Source: Chryseobacterium sp. ISL-80 | GTDB taxonomy: Bacteria > Bacillota > Bacilli > Bacillales > Cytobacillaceae | Reading direction: 5' to 3' | Assembly (NCBI GenBank): GCA_018613055.1 | Contig: JAGGQZ010000003.1 | Coordinates: 248,001 to 312,000 of the forward strand | Length of the DNA stretch: 64,000 nucleotides | Shown here: piece after piece, positions 1 through 8,569 of the stretch | Numbering within the stretch: position 1 is the stretch's first letter | How the letters are laid out: each line of letters opens with the position of its first letter | Made by a program: the position numbers and the translations under genes | Notes under the pieces: model-generated | What the model saw: the letters and a program-made list of their open reading frames with translations, nothing else | What the model was told of the DNA's origin: nothing | Database searches by the model: none

Positions 1-1072
1 TCAGCGCTGTCTGGATGGCTTCTTTTTGGCTAGGGGCATATTGGACATCAAGTCGCTCCTCAAGATTCCCGAGCGCCAGGAGGAATTCTGATTCAGGAAA
101 TTGATCTTCATACTCGGTCTGCTCAAGGATTCTTTTGATATTCGCTACAAGTCCCTTTTCAGAATAATAAAGCGACGGCAAATAAATCCTCTGCTCTTCG
201 GCAATCAGCTTTCCTTCTTCACCGAGCTTGATGATTTCCCTTGAGATATCCGTAAATTCAATCTGGAAATTTTGACTGTCTTCAAGCAGTTTTTTCACAT
301 CCACAAGCAGTGATTCTGCCTCCATGAAGACATGTCCGCCCTGTATGCTTGAAGCCTCCAGGGTATAAAGGCAGGCAGCCTTGATCCGGTCAGGATGGTT
401 CCCCGTCAGTCCAAGCTGGCTTCCAAGTTCATCCGCCCTGCCAAAACCAATGCCCTCAATGTCTTCCACGAGCTTATAGGGATTATTTTGGATCACTTCA
501 ATAGCCTGTTCCTTATATACCTGATATATTTTCATCGACAGCTGCGGGCCGAAACCATATTCATTCAAAGCAACCATGACCTGCTCAAGGCCCTGATGCT
601 CCATCAAAGTATCATACAAGTCCTTCGCCTTTTCGGGTGCCAGTTTCGGAATCTGGTCAAGAACAGAGGAATTCTCGATGATTCTCGTGATGGCTTTCTC
701 ACCAAGAGTCTCAACGATTTTTTCAGCTGTTTTCTTTCCGATTCCTTTAAAAAGATCACTGGATAGATAACTGATGATTCCCTGTTTTGACTGGGGCAGG
801 TCTTTCCTGAAATGCGTTGCATGGAATTGGGCGCCAAACTTGGGGTGTTCTTTTACTTCACCAAAGAAAATATATGTCTCCTGCTCATGAATCCTGGGGA
901 AGTACCCGGTTATGACTGCCTCTTTGTCGTCATATTGTTCATTCGTTTCCTCGACCCTGATTCTCAGTACGGTGTACAGGTTTTGTTCATTATGAAAAAT
1001 GGTGACTAAATGCTTCCCTTTCATGAACTTCCCCTGCTCTGAAAACAAATCAAGCGAGTCCTGCTTATCCAA
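1..1072 (-). CDS. recD2: RecD2-type DNA helicase, N-terminal part (cut by window edge)
   Basis: The visible 357 codons give the N-terminal half of a RecD2 (YrrC) 5'-3' DNA helicase, a DNA repair enzyme that works without RecBC. An OB-like start (FMKGKHLVTIFHNEQN) is followed by helix-hairpin-helix segments, including GIGKKTAEKI and a region with GIGFGRADELG. The reading stops just after PSQKEAIQTAL, the start of the helicase core, so Walker A lies outside the window. I chose the TTG at 1072 because a strong GGGGGAAGGGA ribosome binding site lies just upstream and the residues after it match the usual RecD2 start. The next upstream gene is the TPR gene, only 33 bases away, so the two are probably cotranscribed. 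Identity is firm; the exact start is less so. Confidence 0.9.
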   Translation of the reverse strand, partial: MDKQDSLDLFSEQGKFMKGKHLVTIFHNEQNLYTVLRIRVEETNEQYDDKEAVITGYFPRIHEQETYIFFGEVKEHPKFGAQFHATHFRKDLPQSKQGIISYLSSDLFKGIGKKTAEKIVETLGEKAITRIIENSSVLDQIPKLAPEKAKDLYDTLMEHQGLEQVMVALNEYGFGPQLSMKIYQVYKEQAIEVIQNNPYKLVEDIEGIGFGRADELGSQLGLTGNHPDRIKAACLYTLEASSIQGGHVFMEAESLLVDVKKLLEDSQNFQIEFTDISREIIKLGEEGKLIAEEQRIYLPSLYYSEKGLVANIKRILEQTEYEDQFPESEFLLALGNLEERLDVQYAPSQKEAIQTAL

Positions 1073-1105
1073 AGTCCCTTCCCCCTTTCTGCTGATTCAC
1101 TATAT

Positions 1106-1765
1106 TTAATGGTTATCTTGTCCCTCGATCAATTTCTTTCCGTGGCCGGCCAGCAGGTGGTCAGGCTGGACTTCCAATGCTCGATTGAACAATTCAAGCG
1201 CTTTGTCGCCATCTTCTTTGAAACCATAAGCCACGCCAAGATTATAAAGCGCATCGGCATGTTCAGGATCAAACATGACTGCCTTTTCCAGCGCAATTAT
1301 GGCTTCATCAATGAAGTTTTCCCTCGCAAGGCAGAGCCCGTATTGGAAATGTGCTTCAGCATCATCCTCAAGAAGTTCGGTGCTGCGCTGCAGGTATGGC
1401 AATGCCAGCTTGCTGTTTTCCATATTCGCAAGGCTCATCCCAAGCATGAAAAAATTATCCCCGGTTTCGAGACCCTTCTTCAGGGCAAGTTCAAACATAT
1501 TTTTCGCCTGAGCAAAATTTTGCTGGTCATAATAAACGTTACCCTTGCTGTAATAGGCAGCAGGGGCATTTTCATCAAGATTGATTGCCTTATCGTAAAA
1601 ATTCATTGCTCTTTCGGTATCGCCTACTGCTGTAAGGACGTTCCCGAAATTTATGTATGCAACAGGATCCTTCGGCTGTTCCTCGATCGCTTCAGCGAAA
1701 GCCTTGGCAGCCTCATCCCATTTTCCTTCTCTCATTAATTCAATACCATTCTGGTTTTTATCCAT
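1106..1765 (-). CDS. TPR-repeat protein, YrrB-like
   Basis: A 219-residue protein made almost entirely of tetratricopeptide repeats, with recurring patterns such as AYINFGNVLTAVGDTERAMNFY, AAYYSKGNVYYDQQNFAQAK and ADALYNLGVAYGFKEDGDKA. No signal peptide or membrane segment is visible, so it is probably a cytoplasmic scaffold. B. subtilis YrrB has the same length class and lies in the same place between mnmA and recD2. I start it at 1765 rather than at the upstream in-frame codon because GGAG lies eight bases before this ATG. It runs into recD2 with a short gap. What it binds cannot be told from the sequence; a role with its RNA-modification or repair neighbours is only inferred from position. 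Confidence 0.85.
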   Translation of the reverse strand: MDKNQNGIELMREGKWDEAAKAFAEAIEEQPKDPVAYINFGNVLTAVGDTERAMNFYDKAINLDENAPAAYYSKGNVYYDQQNFAQAKNMFELALKKGLETGDNFFMLGMSLANMENSKLALPYLQRSTELLEDDAEAHFQYGLCLARENFIDEAIIALEKAVMFDPEHADALYNLGVAYGFKEDGDKALELFNRALEVQPDHLLAGHGKKLIEGQDNH

Positions 1766-1823
1766 TTTAAACACTCCATTCTCCATGCAAGTATACCATA
1801 ATCATGTACCTCAAACTCATAAC

Positions 1824-2066
1824 AAAAAGCGCAAGCGCCTCGTTCAGCCCCGACAAGCGCTGGAGGGCCGACCGGTGAAGTCGTTCTTTGACTTCATTGG
1901 GCGGACCGAAATAGAAATGTATAGCCGACTGCCCAGAAACGCAGAAACTGGAGACTCCGACAAAGAAGCGCTTTTTGCTTCTGCCGGCGGAGTTGAAGTT
2001 TCGGAGTTTCTAGGAGGCGACACTAGACAAGCGACTCGAGGGGCTAGGTGCTGGAGCTGGATTAAG
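1824..2066 (+). repeat. Modular intergenic repeat, copy A
   Basis: First of four copies of a GC-richer repeat in this window (others at 35443, 45640 and 56273). It begins with AAAAAGCGCAAGCGCC, passes through a dyad built on GTGAAGTCG and CGACTTCAC-like halves around TTCTTTGACTTCATT, and ends with GGGGCTAGGTGCTGGAGCTGG. This copy also has a middle module with a GAAGCGCTTTTTGCTTC hairpin that is found again in copy D but not in copies B and C. It fills most of the gene-free stretch 1766-2162. Short open frames inside it are repeat-derived and I do not count them as genes. Confidence 0.85.
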
Positions 2067-2124
2067 AAAACTACATGTATTTATCCACAATTATATCATG
2101 TATAATTTCCTATAAAATAAAATA

Positions 2125-2153
2125 ATCCCCGGCGAAGCAGGCCCGCCGGGGAT
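2125..2153 (-). terminator. Rho-independent terminator after mnmA
   Basis: On the minus strand a perfect ten-pair stem, ATCCCCGGCG with CGCCGGGGAT, is followed by a T-rich stretch (TATTTTATTTTA). It lies ten bases past the mnmA stop and separates mnmA from the TPR gene, so the TPR gene probably has its own promoter. Confidence 0.85.
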
Positions 2154-2162
2154 CAGTCAGAA

Positions 2163-3284
<1,122 letters not shown>

Positions 3285-3317
3285 TCACCTCACTCTTCCT
3301 TTAAAACTAGTGTTCCC

Positions 3318-4472
3318 TTAAGCCCGGTTGTTTTTCATGAGCCTCTGGACAATTTTAGCTGTATCTGCAGCTGCTTTGTCAATCTGTTCTAATGTATTGT
3401 TTAATCCGAAACTGAAACGGATTGAGTTTGTCAGCTTTTCAGACTTTTTTCCGTACATCGCAACAAGCACATGTGACGGGTCAATGGAACCTGCTGTGCA
3501 TGCTGAACCACTTGATGCCGCGATTCCAGCCAGGTCGAGATTGACAAGCATGGCTTCGACATTTGTCCCAGGAAAGCTTAAGTTTAAAATATGAGGCAGT
3601 GAATTATCAAGCAATCCGTTCAGCTGGAAAGAGATTCCGCTATCTTCAAGTGTGACGATGAACCGGTTCTGTAAATCCCGATAGAAACCGCGCTTGCTCT
3701 CTAGCTCTTGTTGGGATAGCTGAACCGCTTTCCGGAATCCGGCGATGGCTGCGACATTCTCAGTACCTGCGCGTCGTTTCCTCTCCTGTTCACCGCCGAA
3801 AAGCTGGCGCGCCAGTTTAATTCCATCACGGATATAAAGAAAACCGATTCCTTTTGGTCCGTTAATTTTATGGGCCGAAACAGAAAGCAAATCCACGTTC
3901 AATTCTTCAACACTGAATTTTTCGATCCCATAAGCCTGGACTGCATCACTGTGGAAAACGGCTTGATGTCCGTCAAGACGTTTCCTTATTTCTGCGATTG
4001 GCTGAATGGTTCCCACTTCATTGTTTCCGTACATGATGGTCACAAGAATCGTATCATCCCGCAATGCGTCTTCAAAAGATTTCATGGAAACGAGGCCATT
4101 TTCATCAACAGGAAGATACGTGACTTCAAAGCCCCTCTTTTCCAGTTCTTCACAGCTATGCAGGACAGCATGGTGTTCAACCTGTGTTGTGATGATATGC
4201 TGTCCTTTTGAGCGGTTTTGTTCGGCATAGCCAATAATAGCAAGGTTATCCGCTTCTGTACCGCCGCTTGTGAAAATGATATTATTCCCTTTTGTCCCGA
4301 TGCTCTTTGCTAGTTCATCACGAGTATCATCCAGGATTTTTCTGGCTTCCCGCCCGAAATGGTGGATGCTTGAAGGATTCCCAAACTCCGATTCCATTAC
4401 TTTTACCATTTCAGCCAGGACTTCTGGATGCATCGGTGTTGTGGCCGCATGGTCCAAATAGATTCTATCCAA
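3318..4472 (-). CDS. Cysteine desulfurase (YrvO/IscS-like)
   Basis: A 384-residue PLP enzyme that takes sulfur from L-cysteine as an enzyme-bound persulfide and leaves alanine. It opens with the family signature IYLDHAATTPMHPEVL. The lysine that holds PLP is in SAHKINGPKGIGF, and the active cysteine is on the mobile loop in SSGSACTAGS. It starts at a TTG (4472) behind a GAGAGGG ribosome binding site. Its place between cymR and mnmA is that of B. subtilis yrvO, so its main client is most likely MnmA, although related enzymes can also feed Fe-S cluster assembly. It is probably cotranscribed with both neighbours. Confidence 0.95.
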   Translation of the reverse strand: MDRIYLDHAATTPMHPEVLAEMVKVMESEFGNPSSIHHFGREARKILDDTRDELAKSIGTKGNNIIFTSGGTEADNLAIIGYAEQNRSKGQHIITTQVEHHAVLHSCEELEKRGFEVTYLPVDENGLVSMKSFEDALRDDTILVTIMYGNNEVGTIQPIAEIRKRLDGHQAVFHSDAVQAYGIEKFSVEELNVDLLSVSAHKINGPKGIGFLYIRDGIKLARQLFGGEQERKRRAGTENVAAIAGFRKAVQLSQQELESKRGFYRDLQNRFIVTLEDSGISFQLNGLLDNSLPHILNLSFPGTNVEAMLVNLDLAGIAASSGSACTAGSIDPSHVLVAMYGKKSEKLTNSIRFSFGLNNTLEQIDKAAADTAKIVQRLMKNNRA

Positions 4473-4527
4473 AGTATTACCCTCTCTTCAGAAGATTTTA
4501 GTTTAATAAGCTTCATTCAAACAGCTT

Positions 4528-4950
4528 TTATATATAAAACATATAAGCATCTGACTCGCCAAAATGATCGGTGTGGTTGGCGAGGTCTTCAATCGTGGTA
4601 TTGTCCAGCACATCTTTTACTGCATCCCTGATCCGTGTCCACAGTTCGCGCTTTGCAGGTTCTTCATCCTCGATGCCTTCGACAATACTGATTGGGCCTT
4701 CGAGGACCCTGATGATATCGCCTGCGGAGATCTGCGAAGGCTCAGAACCAAGAATATATCCTCCATACGCTCCTCGGATGCTTTTTACCAATCCGGCATT
4801 CCTGAGGGGAGCCACCAGCTGTTCTAAATAGTGTTCTGATAAATCATTCGTTTGCGCGATCGACTTCAATGAAGTTGGCCCTTCGCCATATTTTTTGGCA
4901 AGCTCAATCATGATGGTCAGTCCATAGCGCCCTTTCGTGGAAATTTTCAT
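4528..4950 (-). CDS. cymR: Rrf2-family regulator CymR
   Basis: A 140-residue Rrf2-type winged-helix repressor. The start MKISTKGRYGLTIMIELA is the family hallmark, followed by a recognition-helix region (DLSEHYLEQLVAPLRNAGLV) and the turn SIRGAYGGYILG. No three-cysteine cluster of the IscR kind is visible, which fits CymR rather than an Fe-S sensor. In B. subtilis and Staphylococcus CymR represses cysteine uptake and synthesis genes, acting with cysteine synthase CysK. It heads the cymR-desulfurase-mnmA group and is divergent from rarA, as in B. subtilis. Start ATG 4950 has GAGGTG upstream. Confidence 0.93.
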   Translation of the reverse strand: MKISTKGRYGLTIMIELAKKYGEGPTSLKSIAQTNDLSEHYLEQLVAPLRNAGLVKSIRGAYGGYILGSEPSQISAGDIIRVLEGPISIVEGIEDEEPAKRELWTRIRDAVKDVLDNTTIEDLANHTDHFGESDAYMFYI

Positions 4951-5072
4951 ACTGCACCTCTATTCCATAATTCTTTAAATTGGGTTGATTTTTATATGAT
5001 ATATTCATAATGCCCCATATGGCATTCTCACACTATAAATTTTAACAAAATCCTTAGTCAATAGGTAGGCTT

Positions 5073-5103
5073 TTGACATTATAGCATAAATTGCATGTAC
5101 AAT
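5073..5103 (+). promoter_or_regulatory. Candidate promoter of rarA
   Basis: TTGACA at 5073-5078 is followed, with a long 19-base spacing, by TACAAT at 5098-5103; a 17-base spacing would give the weaker TGTACA. It precedes the rarA start at 5169. A short dyad (TTCGTGT at 5118-5124 with ACACGAA at 5137-5143) lies between it and the gene and could be a regulator site. If active, this promoter still drives the truncated rarA. Confidence 0.45.
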
Positions 5104-5168
5104 GCGCAAGTCCCCTGTTCGTGTTATTGTATATATACACGAAACTGCGTTTTATTGGAGCGATGAGC

Positions 5169-5960
5169 ATGAACCTTAAACCTCTTGCTTTCAGGATGAG
5201 GCCGCGGTCGATCGAGGAAGTGATTGGCCAGTCCCATCTGGTAGCTGAAGGAAAAATCATAAACAGAATGGTCAAGTCGAGACAATTATCGTCAATGATT
5301 CTATATGGACCGCCTGGCATCGGGAAAACTTCGATTGCAAGTGCGATCGCCGGAAGCACGAATTTTGCTTTCAGGACACTGAATGCCGTCACGAATAATA
5401 AAAAGGATATGGAAGTAGTGGCTGCAGAAGCGAAGATGTCAGGCAAAGTCATCCTGCTGCTTGATGAGGTTCACAGGCTTGATAAAGCAAAACAGGATTT
5501 CCTGCTTCCCTATCTGGAAAACGGGATGATCGTCCTGATTGGCGCCACAACGAGCAATCCGTACCACGCGATCAATCCTGCCATCAGGTCAAGATGCCAG
5601 ATTTTCGAATTGAAGCCGCTTGAACCGGAGGATATAAAAACGGCTTTGCGAAGGGCTATTGCCGATGAAGAAAGAGGCCTTGGCAACTTAAAGATTGAGC
5701 TGACAGAAGAAGCTCTCACCCATTTTGCCACAGCCTCTGGCGGAGATGTGAGAAGCTCCTTGAATGCCCTGGAGCTTGCTGTCCTATCCACTGAACCTGA
5801 TGAAGACGGGGTCATCCATATCAATGAGAGCGCAGCAGAAGAATGCATGCAGAAAAAGAGTCTCTCCCACGATAAAGATGGTGATGCCCACTATGATGTC
5901 CTGTCAGGTTTCCAGAAATCTATCCGGGGCAGCGATGTGAATGCGGTTATCTTAAAATGA
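5169..5960 (+). pseudogene. rarA: rarA (mgsA) 5' part, interrupted by mobile element
   Basis: RarA/MgsA is an AAA+ ATPase, a homotetramer related to clamp loaders and RuvB, that acts at stalled replication forks. This part holds the whole ATPase core: Walker A in YGPPGIGKTSIA, Walker B in LLLDEVHRLDKA, sensor region GATTSNPYHAINPAIRSRC. It reads on through SIRGSDVNA and then leaves the family sequence for four foreign codons and a stop inside the element. The rest lies 24 kb away at 30205. The start at 5169 is chosen because GGAG lies eight bases upstream; the ATG at 5163 is too close. If made, the protein would lack the C-terminal tetramer-forming region. Rejoining the two parts gives an uninterrupted frame. 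Confidence 0.93.
5947..5958 (+). repeat. Left terminal inverted repeat of the element
   Basis: TTATCTTAAAAT, matched exactly in reverse complement at 30193-30204. It begins right where rarA homology stops and is preceded by the 6-bp core ATGCGG at 5941-5946. Confidence 0.88.
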
Positions 5961-6040
5961 ATATTGTTAAAAATACTCAAAATGCTGAGGATAAAGGAAT
6001 ATCTTATTTTTTAACAGTAGATACTGATAAAAATTCAAAT

Positions 6041-6060
6041 AAAAAAGGCTCTCATGAGCC
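6041..6060 (-). terminator. Terminator of the recombinase operon
   Basis: On the minus strand GGCTC-ATGA-GAGCC is followed by six T's. It lies about 22 bases past the stop of the last recombinase-operon gene and shields the rarA junction from its transcription. Confidence 0.8.
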
Positions 6061-6082
6061 AGTAATTCTTAGCAAATATAAA

Positions 6083-6817
6083 TTAAAAGGAAAAATCGTC
6101 AAATGCACTTTGTTGCTTTTTCTCTTGAAGGTTAATTATATTTGAATTAGCTGCCTGTTCTGAACCTGATTTTCCTCTCAACCAATTATCAAAAAACTCT
6201 GGTTTTATGTCTCCTAGGCTATATTTCAGGAGAGAAACAACCATTGGGCTTCTTTCCTCACCTACATCAAGAATATTTTCGATTTTTGAGCGTTTTTTGG
6301 TACTTGCTAAGGTGACATCAAATAAAGCTTCTTCTAACCGTTCGACCTCAATTTGTTTTTGATTTAACAAATTCTCCACTTCAGCTAATCGCTCTTTAAG
6401 TTCTTTATTTTGCTTCCCTAATTTTTCCGTCTGCCCTTCGTAGTATTTGCCTGTACTTTCATTTAGTTTTAGTTTCTTAATAATAGCTTTAGTTAATATG
6501 CCATCTCCTGATTGTAAAAGAGCCTCAGTATTGTAGAAACCTCTCTTTTGATTTTTTTCACTCTCTTTACTAGCTTTCAATGTATCATTCCAATGGTCAA
6601 TTAAATCCCTACCCATTTGCCCCTTACTTCTCCAAAAGCTCGAAGCATACTCACCCTCTAGCTCGCTTTTAATACTTTCCGCAAAAGTAAAAACAGCATA
6701 CGGTCGAATTTCGTGAATGTTGGAGAACTCCTTTAGATATCTTTTTATGATTTCTTCAACTTCATTTTTATTTCTTTCTGAAGAAGGTCTGCCCCTTTTC
6801 TTTTTTTTATTATTCAT
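6083..6817 (-). CDS. Coiled-coil accessory protein of the recombinase operon (TnpC-like role)
   Basis: A 244-residue protein with a basic N-terminus (KKKKRGRPSSERNK, an AT-hook-like GRP motif). A long heptad-rich stretch from about residue 125 to 170 (QTEKLGKQNKELKERLAEVE and onward) predicts a coiled coil. It has no catalytic motif I recognise. It is the last gene of the operon. Its ATG overlaps the end of the upstream recombinase gene by eight bases and has GGAGTG seven bases before it, so translation is coupled. Tn554 also ends its transposition operon with a small helical protein, TnpC, but TnpC is about half this length. A role as DNA-binding or architectural helper is inferred from layout and composition. 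Confidence 0.65.
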   Translation of the reverse strand: MNNKKKKRGRPSSERNKNEVEEIIKRYLKEFSNIHEIRPYAVFTFAESIKSELEGEYASSFWRSKGQMGRDLIDHWNDTLKASKESEKNQKRGFYNTEALLQSGDGILTKAIIKKLKLNESTGKYYEGQTEKLGKQNKELKERLAEVENLLNQKQIEVERLEEALFDVTLASTKKRSKIENILDVGEERSPMVVSLLKYSLGDIKPEFFDNWLRGKSGSEQAANSNIINLQEKKQQSAFDDFSF

Positions 6818-8567
6818 TGTTTAACACTCCAGATTCAGTTAGATTTTTTATTGCAACGTCATACCTACTCATTTCACTACTTATATAACGATTTATTTTA
6901 TTTATTTCATGCCGATGAATGATATTATCTTCTTTGTAATCATAAGAATTAAAATATTCTTTAAGTGCAACAGTGTGTAGGTTAAATAAGGAGTCTAAAA
7001 ATCCTTTTACCTTATCTCTAGAATCATTTAATTCTTTTGCTATAAGCTCTTTCTTTTCTGTAAATTCATCATTACTTATTTTCCAATAAGGGCAAAAAAT
7101 ATGAGTTTCACTTACTATCGATGAACATCTTTTTAGTTTATCTATACAATAACCAACATTAAGAGGGTCCTTAAATTCTTTTCTCTCAATAACATCAATC
7201 TTTTCAGCAATAAATGAATTAGGAATTCTCGTTGAGGAGTTTGTTTTACTTTTTATACTAAATTTATCTTTAAGATAATCACCAATCTTGATTAATTCAA
7301 AATCATAGTACAAATCGTCATGGGCTTGATAGGGATTTTGCGCATTTAAGCTTGTGTGACCTGCTAAACGCGCCATTTCCACGCTATGGTATCCCTGTCG
7401 CAACAAGTTCATCATCGCAAAATGCCTTGTATCTCCAGGTCTAACCCTGCGAAAAACTGTTTTTTTCTTATCATCGGAAGATAGGTTCCGAGTCTGATAA
7501 TACTTGTTAACAAAATCGTTAACGAAAAATCCTTTTTCATTTTGAACAATATGATAGTAGAAGCTTTCCAGTAGAACAGCTAGATTCGTTGAACTAAAGA
7601 CCCTTGGGTTAACTTTTAATGCTGATGTAAAATGCTCTGGATGTGATGAGTAAGCAGGGTAAGAAATTAGTGTGTTAGTTTGACCATATTTATCACTAAC
7701 ATTTACATATTCAGTAATTTTTTTAGCTAAATGTTCAGGAATAAAGATTTGGTCAATTATCTGTACTCTTGCCTTGTTTTTTTTCTGCTTTTTTCTCGGT
7801 AACTGTAGATAATCCTTTCCTTTAATAATGCTTAATGCTTTACGTGGAATATGACAAAACTCACTTGGGCGAATAGGAATAACGCAAGTAATATTCCACC
7901 ATAAATATAATGGAAAATATCTTAAATAATTTTCACTACCAACTTCTAGTTTTGGAACATAATCCATCAATGTCGTATGAAAAATTTTCAAATCCTCAAA
8001 ACTTGGTATATTACGGTTGTTCATCTGTGAACTAACCTTTCGTTTAACTTTCTTTAATGTATTAAAATAATCGGGGATGACAGCTTCTGGGTAAAAGTTA
8101 AAAAAGTTTAATACTGAGGCACAAAGACTGGATTGAGATTTATCTCTATTTTCGAACTCAGTTTCAAGTTTGACTTTAAAATCTTCTAAGTAATCAATAT
8201 CCACTCCGTTGGTCCACTCGAAAAATGTTTTTAATTTTCTAACACTCGACTGTATAGTTGTTGAAAATACATTTTGTTCAATAAGAGAAATAACCCAACA
8301 TTTAACAGCCAATATTAAATCAAATGGTAGGTTCCAATTGGTTGATTCTTCCCTTAGTTTGCGAAAATCTATCTCAACATGAGTTTCAAGAAGTTCATTC
8401 TTTAATATCCAGTTATCCTTGTCTATGGACCCATCAACAAGAATTTGAGACTCTAAAAGAATATTATTATAATAATCTTTATCAAAATCTAAGTTGTATT
8501 CATAATCATTCCAAGTTGAAATTTCCTCCCCAATATCCCCAATGTTTAATAAAGCAGTGTTGTACAT
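6810..8567 (-). CDS. Tyrosine recombinase, TnpB-like
   Basis: A 585-residue site-specific recombinase. Catalytic landmarks (residues counted from the true start) are an Arg near 232 in IPIRPSEF, a second Arg near 379 in GDTRHFAM, a His in LAGHTS near 403, and the nucleophile Tyr in NPYQAH, nine residues after that His, the standard spacing. The usual His of the HxxR box is a Gly here. A Cys-containing region after the catalytic domain (YCIDKLKRC to HIFCPYW) suggests a metal-binding tail. I start at 8567, behind GGGAGG and two bases after the stop of the previous gene, rather than at an in-frame GTG inside that stop region. It fits the long TnpB partner of Tn554-type systems. Confidence 0.82.
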   Translation of the reverse strand: MYNTALLNIGDIGEEISTWNDYEYNLDFDKDYYNNILLESQILVDGSIDKDNWILKNELLETHVEIDFRKLREESTNWNLPFDLILAVKCWVISLIEQNVFSTTIQSSVRKLKTFFEWTNGVDIDYLEDFKVKLETEFENRDKSQSSLCASVLNFFNFYPEAVIPDYFNTLKKVKRKVSSQMNNRNIPSFEDLKIFHTTLMDYVPKLEVGSENYLRYFPLYLWWNITCVIPIRPSEFCHIPRKALSIIKGKDYLQLPRKKQKKNKARVQIIDQIFIPEHLAKKITEYVNVSDKYGQTNTLISYPAYSSHPEHFTSALKVNPRVFSSTNLAVLLESFYYHIVQNEKGFFVNDFVNKYYQTRNLSSDDKKKTVFRRVRPGDTRHFAMMNLLRQGYHSVEMARLAGHTSLNAQNPYQAHDDLYYDFELIKIGDYLKDKFSIKSKTNSSTRIPNSFIAEKIDVIERKEFKDPLNVGYCIDKLKRCSSIVSETHIFCPYWKISNDEFTEKKELIAKELNDSRDKVKGFLDSLFNLHTVALKEYFNSYDYKEDNIIHRHEINKINRYISSEMSRYDVAIKNLTESGVLNNE

Positions 8568-8569
8568 AA

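Noticed and set aside
1653-2105. 150-codon plus-strand frame
   Set aside because: Half is the shadow of the TPR gene and the rest is repeat copy A.
5957-6145. Short plus-strand open frame at the left end of the element
   Set aside because: It starts within the rarA junction, has no ribosome binding site, and runs over the terminator and end of the recombinase operon.
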